Translations under genes and position numbers: made by a program
Part shown: positions 17,107-25,777 of the stretch, piece by piece
How the letters are laid out: every line of letters begins with the position of its first letter
Position numbering within the stretch: position 1 is the first letter of the stretch
DNA from: Pseudolabrys taiwanensis
GTDB taxonomy: Bacteria; Pseudomonadota; Alphaproteobacteria; Rhizobiales; Xanthobacteraceae
Reading direction: 5' to 3'
NCBI RefSeq assembly: GCF_003367395.1
Contig: NZ_CP031417.1
Span: 5,529,642 to 5,593,641, forward strand
Length of the DNA: 64,000 nt
The notes under the pieces: generated by a model
The model's input: only the letters and a program-made list of their open reading frames with translations
What the model was told of the DNA's origin: nothing
Databases searched by the model: none

Positions 17107-17113
17107 CGGGGTC

Positions 17114-17147
17114 CACAATTTGGTTATCCAGATTGTTGACAATTTGG
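17114..17147. promoter_or_regulatory. Putative GntR operator and promoter
   Basis: The divergent spacer contains the palindrome ATTGTTGACAAT (17132-17143), the kind bound by FCD-type GntR repressors. A 9-base direct repeat ACAATTTGG appears at 17114-17122 and 17139-17147. TTGACA at 17137-17142 could be the -35 element of the plus-strand gene, so the operator would cover the promoter. Confidence 0.55.
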
Positions 17148-17237
17148 GCGCGCGGGTCAAGCTTGCCGGGCCGCCGGTGGATAGACGCGGCGCGTTCCGG
17201 GGCAGGCCCCGACACGGGTTCAAAGGACAGGTTTCAG

Positions 17238-18101
17238 ATGGCCGACGTCACGACTTTGCGCATTTGCCTCGGCAATTATCCGCACACGCTGCCGCTCAAG
17301 CGCGGCGAGATCACGTCGCCGACGCTGAAGCTCGACTTCGTCGAGGTGAAGGCGATGCACACGGCGTTCAAGCCGATGATCCGCGAGCATGCTTTCGATG
17401 CCAGCGAACTCGCTTTGACGAGCTATCTCCAGGCCAAGGCCTACAACAAGGGCCTGACATTATTGCCGGCGGCGATGCTGTCGCGCTTCCAGCATCACAC
17501 GATGCTCTACAACAGTGCGCGCGGTGTGCTGACGCCCGACAAGCTGCCCGGCAAGCGCATCGGCGTGCGATCCTACAGCCAGACGACCGGCGTCTGGATT
17601 CGCGGAATTTTGCAAAACGACTACGGCGTCGATCTCTCTTCGGTGCAGTGGGTGACGTTCGAGGACGGTCACGTCGCCGAGGCTGGGGATCCGCCCGGCG
17701 TCATCCGCGCCGGCGCCGACAAGGACATCACCAAGATGCTGATCGACGGCGAGCTGGACGCGGCGATTTACGGCGCGGCGATGCCGGACGACGAGCGCCT
17801 CAAGAGCGTCATCGTCGATCCGGAGGCCGAGGCCAAGAAGTGGTACGCCAAGCACGGCCTGGTGCCGGTCAACCACATGGTGGTCGTCACCGACGAACTG
17901 AAGCGCTCGAACCCTGCGGCGGTCGCCGAGCTGTATCGGATGCTGGAGGCGGCGAAGCAGGCGGCCGGGGTGCCGCCGGGCGGGCTCGACACGGCGCCCT
18001 TTGGCAAGGAGGCAAACCGTCGCTGCCTCGAACTGCTCATTTCTTATGCGGTCCAGCAGAAGCAAATCCCGCATGCCCTAACGGTGGATGAGCTCTGGTA
18101 G
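17238..18101 (+). CDS. 4,5-dihydroxyphthalate decarboxylase-like protein
   Basis: The 287-residue protein has the periplasmic-binding-protein-like fold of the Pht5/4,5-dihydroxyphthalate decarboxylase family, but it starts with no signal peptide (MADVTTLRICLGNYPHT) and so is cytoplasmic. Family-like segments include MIREHAFDASELALTSYL near residue 60 and GKRIGVRSYSQTTGVWIRG. It could decarboxylate a dihydroxylated aromatic acid to protocatechuate, which would feed the ring-cleavage and GalB/GalC steps in this region. Some relatives are only annotated as binding proteins, so the activity is uncertain. It is divergent from the GntR gene. Confidence 0.75.
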   Translation: MADVTTLRICLGNYPHTLPLKRGEITSPTLKLDFVEVKAMHTAFKPMIREHAFDASELALTSYLQAKAYNKGLTLLPAAMLSRFQHHTMLYNSARGVLTPDKLPGKRIGVRSYSQTTGVWIRGILQNDYGVDLSSVQWVTFEDGHVAEAGDPPGVIRAGADKDITKMLIDGELDAAIYGAAMPDDERLKSVIVDPEAEAKKWYAKHGLVPVNHMVVVTDELKRSNPAAVAELYRMLEAAKQAAGVPPGGLDTAPFGKEANRRCLELLISYAVQQKQIPHALTVDELW

Positions 18102-18300
18102 TCGGTGGCGGCCACTACACCTTTGCCGATTTGGTGCGATGGACGTCCGTTAGGCGCTGTCGCCACCGAGTATACCCGCCGGGCATCGGAAATGGTGTCT
18201 GCTAATATTTTAGGCAATGACGCTTGACCGAAAACTAGGCAGCACGATACCGATTGCTGATTCATAAGGCAAAACAGGGGCTTATGCCTTTGTGACGCCT

Positions 18301-18316
18301 TGGCACAGCCTTTGCG
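18301..18316 (+). promoter_or_regulatory. Sigma-54 (-24/-12) promoter of the urea uptake locus
   Basis: TGGCACAGCCTTTGCG matches the sigma-54 consensus TGGCACR-N4-TTGCW at nearly every position, with GG and GC correctly spaced. Transcription should start near 18327, so start codons before this point are excluded. Sigma-54 with NtrC is the usual nitrogen-limitation control of urea genes. A clear NtrC dyad could not be fixed upstream, but 18190-18290 is A/T-rich and suited to activator or IHF binding. Confidence 0.85.
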
Positions 18317-18381
18317 ACTTCTCTCCTGCGTCAAAAGCCGTCTCGAGACGGCGTGCGCGTAAAATGCAGGGGATTTCGCTC

Positions 18382-19707
18382 ATGTTGAAAGCAGGAAATG
18401 CGGTCGCCGGTCGACCGTCACCTCGCCGCTGGCTCGCCGCCGCGGCGGGTCTCGCATTCGCCGTTTCGGGGGCTGTCCAGTCGGCCAAGGCCGAGGACAC
18501 GATTAAGGTCGGCATCCTTCATTCGCTCTCGGGCACCATGGCCATTTCCGAGACGACGCTGAAGGACACCATGCTCTTCCTGATCGATGAGCAGAACAAG
18601 AAGGGCGGTCTGCTCGGCAAGAAGCTCGAGGCGGTGGTCGTCGACCCGGCGTCGAACTGGCCGCTGTTCGCCGAGAAGGCGCGCGAGCTGATTTCGAAGG
18701 ACAAGGTCTCCGTCGTGTTCGGCTGCTGGACCTCGGTGTCGCGCAAGTCGGTGCTGCCGGTGTTCAAGGAGCTCGACTCGATCCTCTTCTATCCGGTGCA
18801 GTACGAGGGCGAAGAGTCCGAGCGCAACGTGTTCTACACGGGCGCCGCGCCGAACCAGCAGGCGATCCCGGCCGTCGACTACCTGATGTCGAAGGACGGC
18901 GGCTCGGTGAAGCGTTGGGTGCTGGCGGGCACCGACTACGTCTATCCGCGCACCACCAACAAGATCCTCGAGGCCTATCTGAAGTCGAAGGGCGTCAAGG
19001 ACGAAGACATCATGATCAACTACACGCCGTTCGGTCATTCCGACTGGCAGACGATCGTGGCCGACATCAAGAAGTTCGGCTCGGCCGGCAAGAAGACGGC
19101 GGTGGTCTCGACCATCAACGGCGACGCCAACGTGCCGTTCTACAAGGAGCTCGGCAACCAGGGCATCAAGGCCACCGACATCCCGGTGGTGGCGTTCTCG
19201 GTCGGCGAAGAAGAACTCGCCGGTCTCGACACCAAGCCGCTGGTTGGCCATCTCGCCGCCTGGAACTACTTCGAGTCGATCAAGAACCCGGCCAACGCCG
19301 AGTTCATCAAGAAGTGGCAGGCCTTCACCAAGAACCCGAAGCGCGTCACCAACGACCCGATGGAAGCCCACGTGATCGGCTTCAACATGTGGGTGAAGGC
19401 GGTGGAAAAGGCGAAGTCGACCGATCCGGACAAGGTGATCGACGCGCTGCCGGGCATCGAAGCGCCGAACCTGACGGGCGGCGTGTCCAAGATGCTGCCG
19501 AACCACCACATCACCAAGCCGGTCTTCATCGGCGAAATCCGCGGCGACGGTCAGTTCGACGTGGTGTGGAAGACCAAGGGTCTGGTGCCGGGCGATGCCT
19601 GGTCCGACTTCCTGCCGGGCTCGAAGGATCTCGAGGCCGACTGGGTGACGCTGAAGTGCGGCAACTACAACAAGGTCACCAAGAAGTGCGGCGGTCAGGG
19701 CTCCTGA
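18382..19707 (+). CDS. urtA: Urea ABC transporter substrate-binding protein
   Basis: The 441-residue lipid-free periplasmic protein has a signal peptide with a twin Arg before an Ala-rich core (cleavage near AKA/ED, about residue 36) and then the UrtA/AmiC-like two-lobe domain. Typical UrtA wording is seen: KVGILHSLSGTMAISE, LFLIDEQNKKGGLLGKKLE, LFYPVQYEGEE and a C-terminal Cys pair. ATG 18382 follows CAGGGGAT; ATG 18364 is possible, and both lie downstream of the sigma-54 site. It captures urea at low concentration for UrtBCDE and heads the operon. Confidence 0.96.
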   Translation: MLKAGNAVAGRPSPRRWLAAAAGLAFAVSGAVQSAKAEDTIKVGILHSLSGTMAISETTLKDTMLFLIDEQNKKGGLLGKKLEAVVVDPASNWPLFAEKARELISKDKVSVVFGCWTSVSRKSVLPVFKELDSILFYPVQYEGEESERNVFYTGAAPNQQAIPAVDYLMSKDGGSVKRWVLAGTDYVYPRTTNKILEAYLKSKGVKDEDIMINYTPFGHSDWQTIVADIKKFGSAGKKTAVVSTINGDANVPFYKELGNQGIKATDIPVVAFSVGEEELAGLDTKPLVGHLAAWNYFESIKNPANAEFIKKWQAFTKNPKRVTNDPMEAHVIGFNMWVKAVEKAKSTDPDKVIDALPGIEAPNLTGGVSKMLPNHHITKPVFIGEIRGDGQFDVVWKTKGLVPGDAWSDFLPGSKDLEADWVTLKCGNYNKVTKKCGGQGS

Positions 19708-19798
19708 TCCGACGGGCTGTGTGATGACGCGACCGGAGGCGGCGGCTGCCGCCGCCTCCATTTCAAAGAAAAGCAAATGCGTGCCGGGGCGGAATGAA

Positions 19799-21409
19799 AT
19801 GCGCAGTGTCTACGACCACATCGTGGCGCTCTTCGTGGCTGTCGGCCTCATGGCCGCCGTCGTCACCAGTGCCCATGCGGGTGCTTATGAAGATGCGCTC
19901 GTCGGCTTCACCGCCGACTCGTTCGGCGACACGGTCGACTCCATCGAAGCATTGACCGCGAGCGGCGATCCGCGCGCCGCCGCCGTGCTGCAGGCGCTGC
20001 AGGACCAGCGCCTGATGTACTCGGCCGAGGCCAAGAAAGTCTTCATCAAGGACAAGAGCGACAAGCTGACCGACGCCGCCAGCGGCGAAGCGGTGGCATC
20101 GCCGCCGGCCGATGCCGATAACGTCCGTCTCAACAACCGCGTGCGCGGCGCGCTCGAAGCCGCGCTCGGTTCGCTCACTTTGATGGCCAAGGAGCCGCAA
20201 CGCCGTTTCGACGCCGCGCAGGCCGTGTTCAAGTCCCGCGATGCGGCCGCGCTGCCGGCGCTCGACAAGGCGCTCGCCGCCGAGACCGATGCGCGCGTGA
20301 AGAAAGCGCTGAGCGAGGCGCGTGCCGCTATCATTCTCACGTCGGCCGATGCGTCAGCGGAGGACAAGGTAGCGGCCATCGCCGTCATCGGCGCCCGCGG
20401 CGATCAGGATGCGCTGGCCCTGCTCGACGGCATTCCCGGCGACGCGCCGCCGCAGGTGGCGCAAGCCGCGGCTGCGGCGAAGTCGAAGATCCAGGGCATG
20501 CTCGCGGTCTGGAGCGCGGTGCAAAATACCTGGTACGGCCTGTCGCTCGGCTCGGTATTGCTGCTCGCCGCGATCGGCCTCGCCATCACCTTCGGCGTCA
20601 TGGGTGTCATCAACATGGCGCATGGCGAGATGGTGATGCTGGGCGCCTACACCACCTTCGTCGTGCAGGAGTTCATCCGCGCGCATAATCCGGCGCTGTT
20701 CGACTATTCGCTGGTGATCGCCGTGCCGCTCGCCTTTCTCGTAGCCGGCGCTGTCGGTGTCGTCATCGAGCGCTCGATCATCCGCTTCCTTTATGGCAGG
20801 CCCCTCGAGACTTTGCTGGCCACCTGGGGCCTGTCGCTGATCCTGCAGCAGGTCGTGCGCACCGCGTTCGGACCGACCAACAAGGACGTCGGCAACCCGT
20901 CGTGGATGAGCGGCGCCTTCGACCTCGGCGGCCTTCTCATCACCTACAACCGGCTCTGGATCATCTGCTTCACGTTGGCCGTGTTCGTCGCGCTGCTCGG
21001 CATGCTGCGCTTCACGCGGCTCGGCCTCGAGATGCGCGCCGTGACGCAGAACCGTTCGATGGCGGCGGCCATGGGCATCCGCACGGCCCGCATCGACGCG
21101 CTCACCTTCGGCCTCGGCTCCGGCATTGCCGGTATCGCCGGCGTCGCGCTGTCGCAGATCGACAACGTCTCGCCGAACCTAGGGCAGGGCTACATCATCG
21201 ACAGCTTCATGGTCGTGGTGTTCGGCGGCGTCGGCAATCTGTGGGGCACATTGGTCGGCGCCTTCACCCTCGGCATCGCCAACAAATTCCTGGAGCCATA
21301 CGCCGGCGCCGTGCTGGGCAAGATCGCGATCCTCGTCTTCATCATCCTGTTCATCCAGAAGCGCCCGCGCGGCATGTTCGCGCTCAAGGGCCGGGCGGTG
21401 GAGGCGTGA
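19799..21409 (+). CDS. urtB: Urea ABC transporter permease UrtB
   Basis: The 536-residue protein has the UrtB architecture. A signal-anchor (residues 8-28) precedes a periplasmic helical, HEAT-like region of about 230 residues. A LivH-type permease domain of about eight helices follows, beginning at WYGLSLGSVLLLAAIGLAI and including the INMAHGEMVMLGAY motif. ATG 19799 is preferred; in-frame ATGs at 19721 and 19724 would place a poorly biased segment before the signal sequence. It forms the urea channel with UrtC. Confidence 0.95.
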   Translation: MRSVYDHIVALFVAVGLMAAVVTSAHAGAYEDALVGFTADSFGDTVDSIEALTASGDPRAAAVLQALQDQRLMYSAEAKKVFIKDKSDKLTDAASGEAVASPPADADNVRLNNRVRGALEAALGSLTLMAKEPQRRFDAAQAVFKSRDAAALPALDKALAAETDARVKKALSEARAAIILTSADASAEDKVAAIAVIGARGDQDALALLDGIPGDAPPQVAQAAAAAKSKIQGMLAVWSAVQNTWYGLSLGSVLLLAAIGLAITFGVMGVINMAHGEMVMLGAYTTFVVQEFIRAHNPALFDYSLVIAVPLAFLVAGAVGVVIERSIIRFLYGRPLETLLATWGLSLILQQVVRTAFGPTNKDVGNPSWMSGAFDLGGLLITYNRLWIICFTLAVFVALLGMLRFTRLGLEMRAVTQNRSMAAAMGIRTARIDALTFGLGSGIAGIAGVALSQIDNVSPNLGQGYIIDSFMVVVFGGVGNLWGTLVGAFTLGIANKFLEPYAGAVLGKIAILVFIILFIQKRPRGMFALKGRAVEA

Positions 21410-21450
21410 TTGGCGATCGAAGCATGAGAATGTTCGGCACACGCGGCGCT

Positions 21451-21605
21451 GTTCCCCTCCACCCGCGAGCTCTTGCGAGCGGCGGGGAGGGGTTAGGGGT
21501 GGGGGGCTCTTTCTTCCAGGCTCTCACCATCGCGATTGCTTTTCCCCCCACCCCCGACCCCTCCCCACCACGATGCTGCGCATCGCGGGGGGAGGGGAGC
21601 AGAGG
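21451..21605. repeat. Palindromic intergenic repeat, class D, between urtB and urtC
   Basis: The stretch begins with CCCCTCCACCCGCGAG, has matching GGGGAGGGG words in its first half, and carries the complementary CCCCACCCCCGACCCCTCCCC in its second half, ending in GGGGGGAGGGG. It is a long inverted-repeat element of about 155 bases, related to the one at 25778-25899. It ends within 10 bases of the urtC start, so it probably supplies the leader of urtC. Confidence 0.75.
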
Positions 21606-21614
21606 GGCCGCATC

Positions 21615-22781
21615 ATGACCTCCCATCCGCTCATCCGCATCCTCGATCGCGGCGCCACGCTCTTCCTCGTGCTGGTCGCGGCCTTCGCCATCGCGATCCC
21701 GGCGCTTAATCTGCTGGTCCCCTCCGGCTCGACCCTGCACGTCTCGACTTATCTGGTCGCGCTGTTCGGCAAATACATCTGTTACGCCATCCTCGCGCTG
21801 TCGATCGATCTCATTTGGGGCTATGCCGGCATCCTCTCGCTCGGCCACGGCGCGTTCTTCGCGCTCGGCGGCTATGCGATGGGCATGTATCTGATGCGGC
21901 AGATCGGCACGCGTGGCGTCTATGCCAACCCGATCCTGCCCGACTTCATGGTGTTCCTGAACTGGCAGGAGCTGCCGTTCTACTGGTACGGCTTCAACCA
22001 CTTCGCCTATGCGGCGCTGATGATCTTCCTGGCGCCGGGTCTCCTGGCCTTCGTCTTCGGCTGGTTTGCCTTCCGGAGTCGCGTCACCGGCGTTTATCTG
22101 TCGATCATCACCCAGGCGATGACCTACGCCTTGATGCTCGGCTTCTTCCGCAACAATTTCGGCTTCGGCGGCAATAACGGCCTGACCGACTTCAAGGACA
22201 TCCTCGGCTTCAACGTGCAGGCCGAGGGCACGCGCAATGCGCTGTTCTTCATCTCGTGTCTGGCACTCGCGCTGTGCTTCCTCGTCTGCCGCGCCATCGT
22301 CACCTCGAAGTTCGGCAAGGTGCTAGTGGCGATCCGCGATGCCGAGGCGCGCACGCGCTTCCTCGGCTACCGGGTCGAGGCCTACAAGCTGTTCGTGTTC
22401 ACCTTGTCCGCCGCCATGGCGGGCCTTGCCGGTGCGCTTTATGTGCCGCAGGTCGGCATCATCAACCCGGGCGAGTTCGCGCCGGGCAATTCGATCGAGG
22501 CGGTGATCTGGGTCGCCGTCGGCGGTCGCGGTACGCTCACCGGCGCGGTGCTCGGCGCCTTCGTCGTCAACTACGCCAAGACCTTCTTCACCTCCGGCTT
22601 CCTCGCGCCGTACTGGCTGTTCATGCTTGGCGCGCTGTTCGTGCTGGTCACGCTGCTCTTGCCGCGCGGCATCATCGGCACCATCAAATACGGCTTCGAC
22701 AAGCGCGCGGCCGCCAAATCCGCCGCGGCCGAAGACGGTGCCGATGCGCCGGCCGAACCGGCGCCGCGGGCGGCGGAGTAG
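21615..22781 (+). CDS. urtC: Urea ABC transporter permease UrtC
   Basis: The 388-residue LivM-type permease begins at ATG 21615. About ten membrane helices are visible, with UrtC wording such as SIDLIWGYAGILSLGHGAFF and NNGLTDFKDILGF, and the cytoplasmic loop AIRDAEARTRFLGYRVEAYK that couples to the ATPases. The C-terminus is an Ala/Pro-rich tail. A 205-base spacer holding a class D repeat separates it from urtB; urtD follows after 5 bases. Confidence 0.95.
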   Translation: MTSHPLIRILDRGATLFLVLVAAFAIAIPALNLLVPSGSTLHVSTYLVALFGKYICYAILALSIDLIWGYAGILSLGHGAFFALGGYAMGMYLMRQIGTRGVYANPILPDFMVFLNWQELPFYWYGFNHFAYAALMIFLAPGLLAFVFGWFAFRSRVTGVYLSIITQAMTYALMLGFFRNNFGFGGNNGLTDFKDILGFNVQAEGTRNALFFISCLALALCFLVCRAIVTSKFGKVLVAIRDAEARTRFLGYRVEAYKLFVFTLSAAMAGLAGALYVPQVGIINPGEFAPGNSIEAVIWVAVGGRGTLTGAVLGAFVVNYAKTFFTSGFLAPYWLFMLGALFVLVTLLLPRGIIGTIKYGFDKRAAAKSAAAEDGADAPAEPAPRAAE

Positions 22782-22786
22782 GGGCG

Positions 22787-23548
22787 ATGATGGACGCGAA
22801 CAAGACCACTTCGGCGCTTCTTTATCTCGACGGCATCTCGGTGTCGTTCGACGGCTTCAAGGCGCTCAACGAACTGTCTTTCATGGTCGAGCCCGGCGAG
22901 ATGCGGGCGATCATCGGCCCGAACGGCGCTGGCAAGACGACGATGATGGACGTCGTCACCGGCAAGACGCGGCCGGACACGGGTGACGTCTATTTCGGCC
23001 AGGGGGCTTACGATCTGTCGAAACTGGACGAGACCGAGATCGCCGAGCTCGGCATCGGCCGCAAGTTTCAGAAGCCGACGGTGTTCGAGATGCACACGGT
23101 CGAGGACAATCTGCTGCTGGCGCTCAAGAACGACCGCGGCGTGCGCGCGACGTTGTTGTGGTCCACCTCGGCGCCGCAGGAAAAGCGCATTGACGAAATC
23201 CTCGACACCATCCGCCTCAAGCATCTGCGCTCGCGTGTGGCCGGTAGCCTGTCGCATGGCCAGAAGCAATGGCTGGAGATCGGCATGCTGCTGGCGCAGG
23301 AGCCGAAGCTGCTGCTGGTCGACGAGCCGGTCGCCGGCATGACCGACGCCGAGACGATGCAGACGGCGCTCCTGCTCAAGGAGATCAACCAGACCAAGAC
23401 CGTGGTCGTGGTCGAGCACGACATGGCGTTCGTGCGCGAACTGGGCGTGAAGGTCACGTGCCTGCACGAAGGCTCGGTGCTGGCCGAGGGCACCATCGAT
23501 CAGGTCTCGACCAATGATCGCGTGGTCGAAGTGTATTTGGGAAGGTGA
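22787..23548 (+). CDS. urtD: Urea ABC transporter ATP-binding protein UrtD
   Basis: The 253-residue ATPase has Walker A GPNGAGKTT (about residues 43-51), the UrtD-type signature SLSHGQKQWLEIGMLL, Walker B LLLVDEPVAGMTD and the switch His in VVVVEHDMAFV. UrtD and UrtE together power urea import through UrtBC. The gene begins 5 bases after the urtC stop. A class A repeat follows before urtE. Confidence 0.95.
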   Translation: MMDANKTTSALLYLDGISVSFDGFKALNELSFMVEPGEMRAIIGPNGAGKTTMMDVVTGKTRPDTGDVYFGQGAYDLSKLDETEIAELGIGRKFQKPTVFEMHTVEDNLLLALKNDRGVRATLLWSTSAPQEKRIDEILDTIRLKHLRSRVAGSLSHGQKQWLEIGMLLAQEPKLLLVDEPVAGMTDAETMQTALLLKEINQTKTVVVVEHDMAFVRELGVKVTCLHEGSVLAEGTIDQVSTNDRVVEVYLGR

Positions 23549-23571
23549 GGATGGGCATGAGTTTCACTCTG

Positions 23572-23676
23572 GTCATTCCGGGGCGCGTCGAAGGCGCGAA
23601 CCCGGAATCCAGCGGCGAATATTGTGCTTGTGTCTGGATTCCGGGTTCGCGTGCTGCGCACGCGCCCCGGAATGAC
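23572..23676. repeat. Palindromic intergenic repeat, class A, between urtD and urtE
   Basis: The element begins GTCATTCCGGGGCGCG and ends with the exact complement CGCGCCCCGGAATGAC, with an inner pair CCCGGAATCCAG / CTGGATTCCGGG. It is about 105 bases and has sisters at 26530-26632 and 26961-27084. It ends 11 bases before the urtE start codon. Confidence 0.88.
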
Positions 23677-23687
23677 GGGTGAAAAGA

Positions 23688-24383
23688 ATGCTCGAAGTCT
23701 CCAACATCGACCTCCATTACGGCGCGGCGCAGGCGTTGCGCGGCATCTCGCTCAAGGCCGAAGTCGGCAAGGTCACCTGCGTGCTCGGCCGCAACGGCGT
23801 CGGCAAAACGAGCCTGTTGCGTGCCATCGCCGGTCAGCATCCCGTCAGCCGCGGTACGATCGCTCTCGACGGCACGGATCTGACCCGCATGCCCACAGTG
23901 CAGCGCGCGCGCAATGGCGTCGCCATCGTGCCGCAGGGGCGCGAAATCTTCCCGCTGCTGACGGTCGAGGAAAACCTCGAAACCGGCTTCGCGCCACTCA
24001 AGCGCGACCAGCGCACGGTGCCGGACGATGTGTTCTCGCTGTTTCCGGTGCTGAACACGATGCTCAAGCGCCGCGGCGGCGATCTCTCCGGCGGCCAGCA
24101 ACAGCAACTCGCCATCGGCCGCGCTTTGGTGATGCGGCCGAAGCTGCTGCTGCTCGACGAGCCGACCGAAGGCATCCAGCCGTCCATCATCAAGGACATC
24201 GGCCGCGCCATTTCCTATCTGCGGGGCTTGAAGGAGATGGCCATTGTCCTGGTCGAGCAGTATCTCGACTTCGCGCAGGAGCTCGGCGACTATCTCGTGG
24301 TCATGGACCGCGGTGCGATCGTCTATGCCAGCGACAAGGAAAACCTGGACGAAAGCGCGCTCAAGCGCGCGCTGGCGATTTGA
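23688..24383 (+). CDS. urtE: Urea ABC transporter ATP-binding protein UrtE
   Basis: The 231-residue LivF-type ATPase starts at ATG 23688 (GAAAAG upstream); GTG 23679 is possible. Walker A is GRNGVGKTS, the signature is DLSGGQQQQLAIGRAL, Walker B is LLLLDEPTEGIQP, and the switch His is replaced by Gln in VEQYLDFA, as is normal in UrtE and LivF. It completes the urtABCDE transporter. Another repeat separates it from ureD. Confidence 0.95.
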   Translation: MLEVSNIDLHYGAAQALRGISLKAEVGKVTCVLGRNGVGKTSLLRAIAGQHPVSRGTIALDGTDLTRMPTVQRARNGVAIVPQGREIFPLLTVEENLETGFAPLKRDQRTVPDDVFSLFPVLNTMLKRRGGDLSGGQQQQLAIGRALVMRPKLLLLDEPTEGIQPSIIKDIGRAISYLRGLKEMAIVLVEQYLDFAQELGDYLVVMDRGAIVYASDKENLDESALKRALAI

Positions 24384-24410
24384 TGTCTTGCACGCGCCTT
24401 ACACTCTGCC

Positions 24411-24546
24411 GTCGTCCCCCGCGAAAGCGGGGGACCCAGTACGCCGCAGCCTATCGCTTCGGTCGCGGCGTTCGTGTTTACTGGATGCCCCGCACTTCAA
24501 AGGACCCACATCGGGTACACCCGATGTGGGTGCGCGGGGCATGACA
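24411..24546. repeat. Palindromic intergenic repeat, class B, with nested perfect dyad, between urtE and ureD
   Basis: The element opens with GTCCCCCGCGAAAGCGGGGGAC and closes with GCCCCGC...GCGGGGC. Nested in the second half is a perfect 13-bp inverted repeat (24504-24516 with 24519-24531, ACCCACATCGGGT and its complement) separated by two bases. The element ends just before the ureD ribosome-binding site. Confidence 0.8.
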
Positions 24547-24560
24547 CCTGAGGGTTGGCA

Positions 24561-25388
24561 GTGCTCGCGACAACTCAAAGCTCGGACATCTTCCTTGCCA
24601 ACCGCGCCACCGGCACCATCGCGCTGTCGGTGACCGCGCGCGACGGCGGCACGCATCGCCAGACCGTGCACGAGGCCGGGTCGCTGCGCGTGCGCTTTCC
24701 CAATGTCACTGCCGGCGCGCTCGAGGCCGTCATCGTCAACACCGGCGGCGGCATGACCGGCGGCGACCGTTTCACCGTCGACATTGCCGTCGGCGACGGC
24801 GCGCATCTCGTCGCGGGGACGACGGCGGCCGAGAAGATCTACCGCTCGACGGGCCCGGACGTGGCGATGGATGTGTCGCTCAAGGTGGCGCGCGGCGGCC
24901 ATCTCGCGTGGCTGCCGCAGGAGACGATCCTGTTCGACCGGGCACGGCTGTCGCGGCATATCGACATCGATCTCGCCGATGGCGCGTCGCTGATCATGGC
25001 GGAGGCCGTGGTGTTCGGCCGTCTGGCGATGGGTGAAGCGGTGGTCGGCGGCTTCCTCGCCGACCGCTGGCGGCTGCGGCGCGGCGGCAAGCTTGTCTAT
25101 GCCGATACGCTGCGCCTCGACGGTCCTATCTCCGAGACGCTGGCGCAGCGCGCCGTCGCCAAAGGCGGCATCGCGGTGGCCACCGTGCTGCTCGCGCCCG
25201 GCGACGAGCGCGCGCTCGAAGCCGTGCGTGCGCTCGACGAACAATTTTTGGGAGAGGTCGGCATCTCCGCCTGGAATGGCATTGCGGTCGCGCGGCTTTG
25301 TGCGGAGGATGGCGCCCGACTGCGGCACGATCTGATCGCCATCCTCGCCGCGCTCGGCACGAGCGTGCCGCGGCTCTGGCTGCAATAA
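24561..25388 (+). CDS. ureD: Urease accessory protein UreD
   Basis: The 275-residue protein starts at GTG 24561 with GAGGG 6 bases upstream; TTG 24555 is in frame but less likely. Family motifs are clear: NTGGGMTGGDRF near residue 61, TTAAEKIYRS and WLPQETILFD. UreD docks on the urease apoprotein and, with UreF and UreG, helps insert nickel and carbamylate the active-site lysine. It opens the urease part of the locus directly after the transporter. Confidence 0.95.
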   Translation: MLATTQSSDIFLANRATGTIALSVTARDGGTHRQTVHEAGSLRVRFPNVTAGALEAVIVNTGGGMTGGDRFTVDIAVGDGAHLVAGTTAAEKIYRSTGPDVAMDVSLKVARGGHLAWLPQETILFDRARLSRHIDIDLADGASLIMAEAVVFGRLAMGEAVVGGFLADRWRLRRGGKLVYADTLRLDGPISETLAQRAVAKGGIAVATVLLAPGDERALEAVRALDEQFLGEVGISAWNGIAVARLCAEDGARLRHDLIAILAALGTSVPRLWLQ

Positions 25389-25424
25389 GTTGCTAAGTTG
25401 CGTTGAGAAAGGTCTGAGGCAGAG

Positions 25425-25727
25425 ATGAACCTGACGCCCCGGGAAAAAGACAAGCTCCTGATCGCCATGGCCGCGATCGTCGCGCGCAAACGCCTGGAGC
25501 GCGGCGTCAAGCTCAACCATCCCGAGTCGGTCGCGCTGATCACCGATTTCATCATGGAAGGCGCGCGCGACGGCAAGACCGTCGCCGAGCTGATGCAGGC
25601 CGGCGCGCATGTGCTCACCCGCGCGCAGGTCATGGACGGCATCCCCGAGATGATTCACGACATCCAGGTCGAGGCGACGTTTCCCGACGGCACCAAGCTC
25701 GTCACCGTGCACAATCCGATCCGCTGA
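25425..25727 (+). CDS. ureA: Urease gamma subunit
   Basis: The 100-residue protein has the full family length and wording: [13 protein letters not shown] at the start, [17 protein letters not shown], and [21 protein letters not shown] at the end. It is the small structural subunit of cytoplasmic nickel urease (urea to ammonia and carbamate). It starts 36 bases after ureD. Confidence 0.97.
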   Translation: MNLTPREKDKLLIAMAAIVARKRLERGVKLNHPESVALITDFIMEGARDGKTVAELMQAGAHVLTRAQVMDGIPEMIHDIQVEATFPDGTKLVTVHNPIR

Positions 25728-25777
25728 AGAGGAAAGAACAATGAGAAGCAATCTGGCGCACACGCTCGCAGTTTCTC

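Noticed and set aside
18292..18381. Earlier start codon for urtA at 18292
   Set aside because: The extension would be translated from DNA forming the sigma-54 promoter and gives no signal-peptide-like sequence.
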